In this document: positions 4,484 through 6,827 of the stretch, piece by piece
Layout: every line of letters starts with the position of its first letter
Position numbering within the stretch: the first letter of the stretch is position 1
DNA from: an uncultured Saprospirales bacterium
Lineage (GTDB): Bacteria > Bacteroidota > Bacteroidia > Chitinophagales > JADIYW01
Reading direction: 5' to 3'
NCBI GenBank assembly: GCA_938008535.1
Contig: CALLKF010000117.1
Span: 1 to 6,827, forward strand
Length of the DNA: 6,827 bases
Notes under the pieces: model-generated
Told to the model about the DNA's origin: nothing
Seen by the model: only the letters and a program-made list of their open reading frames with translations
The model's database searches: none
Program-made: the position numbers and the translations under genes

Positions 4484-6827
4484 CTACTTAATTTGTTTAA
4501 TAAGCATTCCTATATATAAACCTTTACTTTTTCCAGAGAAAATTGTAAAATCTTTATTGTTATCGTTCTTTTCTTCACTTGCCATATATCTATTGTCCCA
4601 AATGTTTTTCTTATCAACAGTAATAACAGAGACTCTTTTGTAGAATGTTTTTCCGTTTTTATCAATGTTTTGTTCGAGTACTTCATATTTATCACCACCT
4701 TCGAGTCCTTCTTTTAGTCCAATTTTTGCAGCGATTGGATCTGTATTGTAAAGTGGTGTTTTAGTTTTAAACTCATCGTGGTTTCTTTGTAGTTTGGCAA
4801 TTACTTGGTCAACAGATTTAACGGTAGCTTTAGCAATTAATTCTTCTTCAGTTTTAGTTGTAAATACACTTGACTGCGTTTGTTCTTTTGCAATTTCTGA
4901 GCCAATATAATCTAGAGTAAAAATATTAGTATTGTCGAATGCATTTTTTTTGTTCTTATCGAATGAATTATCATCAATCCAATAATTATTATAAAAGTCT
5001 GCAGCAACAGCATCGTCCCAATGTAAACGATAAAGGTAAGAAGTTGCTTTAATAAAATATCCTTTACCAGCAACAGTTAAAGCTGTGTTTGTTGTTGTTT
5101 CTGCGAGAGAAACTGCTGAACCTGCACCTGGAATAAATCTAAGAAATGCGGATGCTGTACTTACTGCTTTTTTTGTTTTTGTTGCAACATCTTCTTTGTT
5201 TGTGTACTTAAAGTCTGTAATTACAACAAATGTATTATTTATAAGTTCTTCTCCAGCATCTGCTAAAAGAGATAAACCACGAGTTGTGTTTTTTGCATTT
5301 TTTACATCCATTTCAGAGGCATTATATTGTCCTCTTTCTGCAATAAGATCCATATTAAAAGTTCCTTTTTTACTTCTATTGAACCATTTTGCAACCAATT
5401 CTCTAGCAATATCATTTGTATTTAAAAATTCATCGATAACAATTTTTTGTTCCTTTGAATTTGCATTTCCATTTATATCTCTAATATCTAAATTGTGATT
5501 ATTGAATTTATCTGGAAAAGGTGCATTTGTAAAAGATTCTTTAATTGTTTCTGCATATTCTCTGGATGGATCATCAATCATTAATGTATAAAGAGAGCTT
5601 CTTCTGTATTTTAATTCAGCTGGTTTTTCAGCATCAGTTGGACTTTCTACTCTTTCTGAAGAAGCAACTTGATTAATTGTGTTTGTACCTGCTGAATTGT
5701 TATTAGAAGTATTGTTATTAGAAGTGTTGTTGTTAACTACAATAGTTTCTAATTCTTTTTTACTTTTCTCAACTTCACCTATACCGAAGCATGCAAGTGT
5801 AGCAGTTGTATTTGAATTGATATCATCTTTTGTTATAAATGCATATTCACCAATATCTATTTTTTCAGGTAATTTAATTTCAAAAATATTATTTTCAATT
5901 TTATCTAATTGGATATTTATTTTATTTTTTAAAGGTTTTATTGCAACTTGTCTTTTGTCTTTTTTAAAATCACAAGGTGCTAAAAAAATAAAGTCATCTT
6001 TATCAACTTCTGAATTTAATTTTACCATCATCTTAGGTAACTTTCCTTCCACAAATTGAATTGACGCTTCTTGAGTACCTAAATCTAAGATAGAACCTTT
6101 GCTGGTTACGTTTGCATTTGTTTCTTCTAAGGGTTTGTATTTTTTATCTTTTAAATAATAAACAAAATTATCTTTTTCAATTTCTGTAAAGTTATTTGTA
6201 TTTGGTTTAGTTTTTTCAATTGTTGGTGAAGTTTTAGATTCTGTTTTTTTTGTTGGAGTATTATCTTTTGTTGTTTCTTTTTTATTTGAATCTTTTGATA
6301 ATGTTATTTCATTTGATCTAGCTGTTTGTTTTAGTGTACCCGACTCTTTTGGTGTTGTTGTTTGTTTTGATGTTGCTTTTTGGTCAATTACAGTGCCATT
6401 GTCTATTGCTTCTAATTCAGCATGTAGTCTTGCTAATTCTTCTAGTTTTGCTTTTTTTAATGCTGCCTTTTTGGCTTCTTCTTCATCTTTAATTCTTTGC
6501 TGCTCTGCTAGTTTTTCTTGCTTTTCCTTTTCAATTCTTTCTTCTTCAGCTTTTTTAGCTTCTTCTTTTATTCTTTGTTGTTCCGCTAATTTTTCTAATC
6601 TTTCTTTTTCAATTCTTTCTTCTTCAGCTTTTTTTGCTTCTTCTTCTACTATTCTTTGTTGTTCCGCTAATCTTTCTTGTTCTTGTTTCGCAATTTTTTC
6701 TTCTTCTGCCTTTTTTGCTTCTTCGGCAGCTTTTTGTTGTGCAGCTATTTTTTCGGCTTTCTTTTTTTCTAGTGCATCAATTTGTTTTTGAATTTCATCT
6801 TCTTCATTTGTTGAAACAGATGTATTT
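4484..6827 (-). CDS. Large coiled-coil protein with conserved C-terminal domain (gene A), N-terminus outside window
   Basis: The frame is open from the right edge to TAA at 4484-4486, giving 780 visible residues; the real start lies beyond 6827. The GTG at 6052 is internal (residue 259): protein-like sequence continues before it. Layout in visible numbering: 8-140 charged coiled coil of 26-residue repeats (EEAKKAEEE-RIEKE--EKLAEQQRIK); 141-212 Lys/Thr/Ser-rich linker; 213-350 beta-rich domain (NFVYYLKDKKYKPLEE at its start, IDIGEYAFITKDD, ACFGIGE at its end); 364-407 linker with TSNNN repeats; 408-780 conserved domain with RRSSLYTLMIDDPSREYAET, FNNHNLDIRD, ELVAKWFNR, FNMDLIAERGQYNASEMDV, RGLSLLADAGEELI, TSYLYRLHWDD, KLQRNHDEFKTKTPLY and IWDNRYMA. 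The end (AAKIGLKEGLEGGDKYEVLE to GLYIGMLIKQIK) resembles the small beta barrel that closes FlgT-like proteins; this is inference. A Gly/Ala stretch (557-590) is hydrophobic but not a clear membrane span. I recall relatives of the C-terminal domain in Bacteroides near DUF6175. Function is unknown; it is the first visible gene of the unit. Confidence 0.85.
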   Translation of the reverse strand, partial: NTSVSTNEEDEIQKQIDALEKKKAEKIAAQQKAAEEAKKAEEEKIAKQEQERLAEQQRIVEEEAKKAEEERIEKERLEKLAEQQRIKEEAKKAEEERIEKEKQEKLAEQQRIKDEEEAKKAALKKAKLEELARLHAELEAIDNGTVIDQKATSKQTTTPKESGTLKQTARSNEITLSKDSNKKETTKDNTPTKKTESKTSPTIEKTKPNTNNFTEIEKDNFVYYLKDKKYKPLEETNANVTSKGSILDLGTQEASIQFVEGKLPKMMVKLNSEVDKDDFIFLAPCDFKKDKRQVAIKPLKNKINIQLDKIENNIFEIKLPEKIDIGEYAFITKDDINSNTTATLACFGIGEVEKSKKELETIVVNNNTSNNNTSNNNSAGTNTINQVASSERVESPTDAEKPAELKYRRSSLYTLMIDDPSREYAETIKESFTNAPFPDKFNNHNLDIRDINGNANSKEQKIVIDEFLNTNDIARELVAKWFNRSKKGTFNMDLIAERGQYNASEMDVKNAKNTTRGLSLLADAGEELINNTFVVITDFKYTNKEDVATKTKKAVSTASAFLRFIPGAGSAVSLAETTTNTALTVAGKGYFIKATSYLYRLHWDDAVAADFYNNYWIDDNSFDKNKKNAFDNTNIFTLDYIGSEIAKEQTQSSVFTTKTEEELIAKATVKSVDQVIAKLQRNHDEFKTKTPLYNTDPIAAKIGLKEGLEGGDKYEVLEQNIDKNGKTFYKRVSVITVDKKNIWDNRYMASEEKNDNNKDFTIFSGKSKGLYIGMLIKQIK
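5696..5740. repeat. 15-bp tandem repeats encoding a TSNNN linker
   Basis: ATTGTTATTAGAAGT occurs twice in a row, identical (5696-5710 and 5711-5725), with a diverged third copy up to 5740. On the minus strand they encode Asn/Thr/Ser runs (NNNTSNNNTSNNNS) between the beta-rich domain and the conserved C-terminal domain of gene A. Whole-codon units let the linker grow or shrink without a frameshift. Confidence 0.7.
6410..6724. repeat. Coiled-coil coding repeats, three 78-bp units plus a diverged fourth
   Basis: Within gene A, units at 6647-6724, 6566-6643 and 6488-6565 each encode 26 residues; the second and third differ at only a few residues (ERLEK against EKQEK) and share long identical DNA stretches. 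A fourth, diverged copy begins EEAKKAALKK at 6481 and ends HAELE at 6410. One extra codon separates units 1 and 2, none separates 2 and 3, and two separate 3 and 4. Twenty-six is not a multiple of seven, so the heptad pattern needs a break per unit or an 11-residue-type periodicity. The opposite strand shows a long open frame here (6393-6791, Ser/Phe/Ala-rich), which is a mirror of the repeats. Confidence 0.85.

Noticed and set aside
5085..5498. Plus-strand open frame of 137 codons, with another at 5679-6059
   Set aside because: Both lie opposite well-supported domains of gene A, have no promoter or leader, and show hydrophobic composition typical of antisense frames in AT-rich DNA.
6393..6791. 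Long plus-strand open frame rich in Ser, Phe, Ala and Cys
   Set aside because: It is the exact antisense of the coiled-coil repeats of gene A; its repeat structure and composition follow from the Glu/Lys/Ala codons on the other strand.

Overview
The window is AT-rich (about one third G+C by eye) and looks like chromosomal DNA of a Bacteroidota bacterium. The clues are a DUF4139 (MuiA-type) protein with Bacteroidota-style coiled-coil and C-terminal motifs, exported proteins whose signal peptides end in the A-Q or S-Q junction common in this phylum, a DUF6175-family protein, A-rich leaders without clear Shine-Dalgarno sites, and a TAnnTTTG-type -7 box. Genus cannot be set from the sequence.

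Left part (1-1555, plus strand): the last 55 codons of an unrecognised gene, then a DUF4139 protein that starts directly in its coiled coil. The N-terminal DUF4140-type domain expected in this family is absent. The tail of the unrelated frame occupies its place, so this is a deletion/rearrangement scar, an assembly joint or a natural short form. A convergent intergenic region follows (1556-1744). It holds a palindromic GTAAGTGGTAAG-type repeat, a possible sigma-54-like promoter, and a perfect 12-bp hairpin with a T-tract. The last two could delimit a roughly 67-nt small RNA.

Right part (1745-6827, minus strand): four co-directional genes of unknown function, read from right to left. (A) A protein of at least 780 residues, cut by the window edge, with a tandem-repeat coiled coil, low-complexity linkers, a beta-rich middle domain and a conserved C-terminal domain. 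(B) A 170-residue exported protein that resembles LPP20/FlgT-N-type domains. (C) A 318-residue exported DUF6175 protein with a CsgG/TolB-N-like look. (D) A 328-residue exported protein with an alpha/beta N-terminal half and a helical, TPR-like C-terminal half. The gaps are 151, 104 (62 if a TTG start is used for C) and 27 bp, and a candidate promoter lies before B.

From memory, related proteins occur together in Bacteroides-type genomes, but no function is established. My working idea, which is inference, is a cell-envelope assembly whose parts echo the modules of FlgT/CsgG/LpoB-type accessory proteins, split over several exported polypeptides and joined to a long coiled-coil partner. This four-gene unit is the best candidate for an undescribed system in the window.
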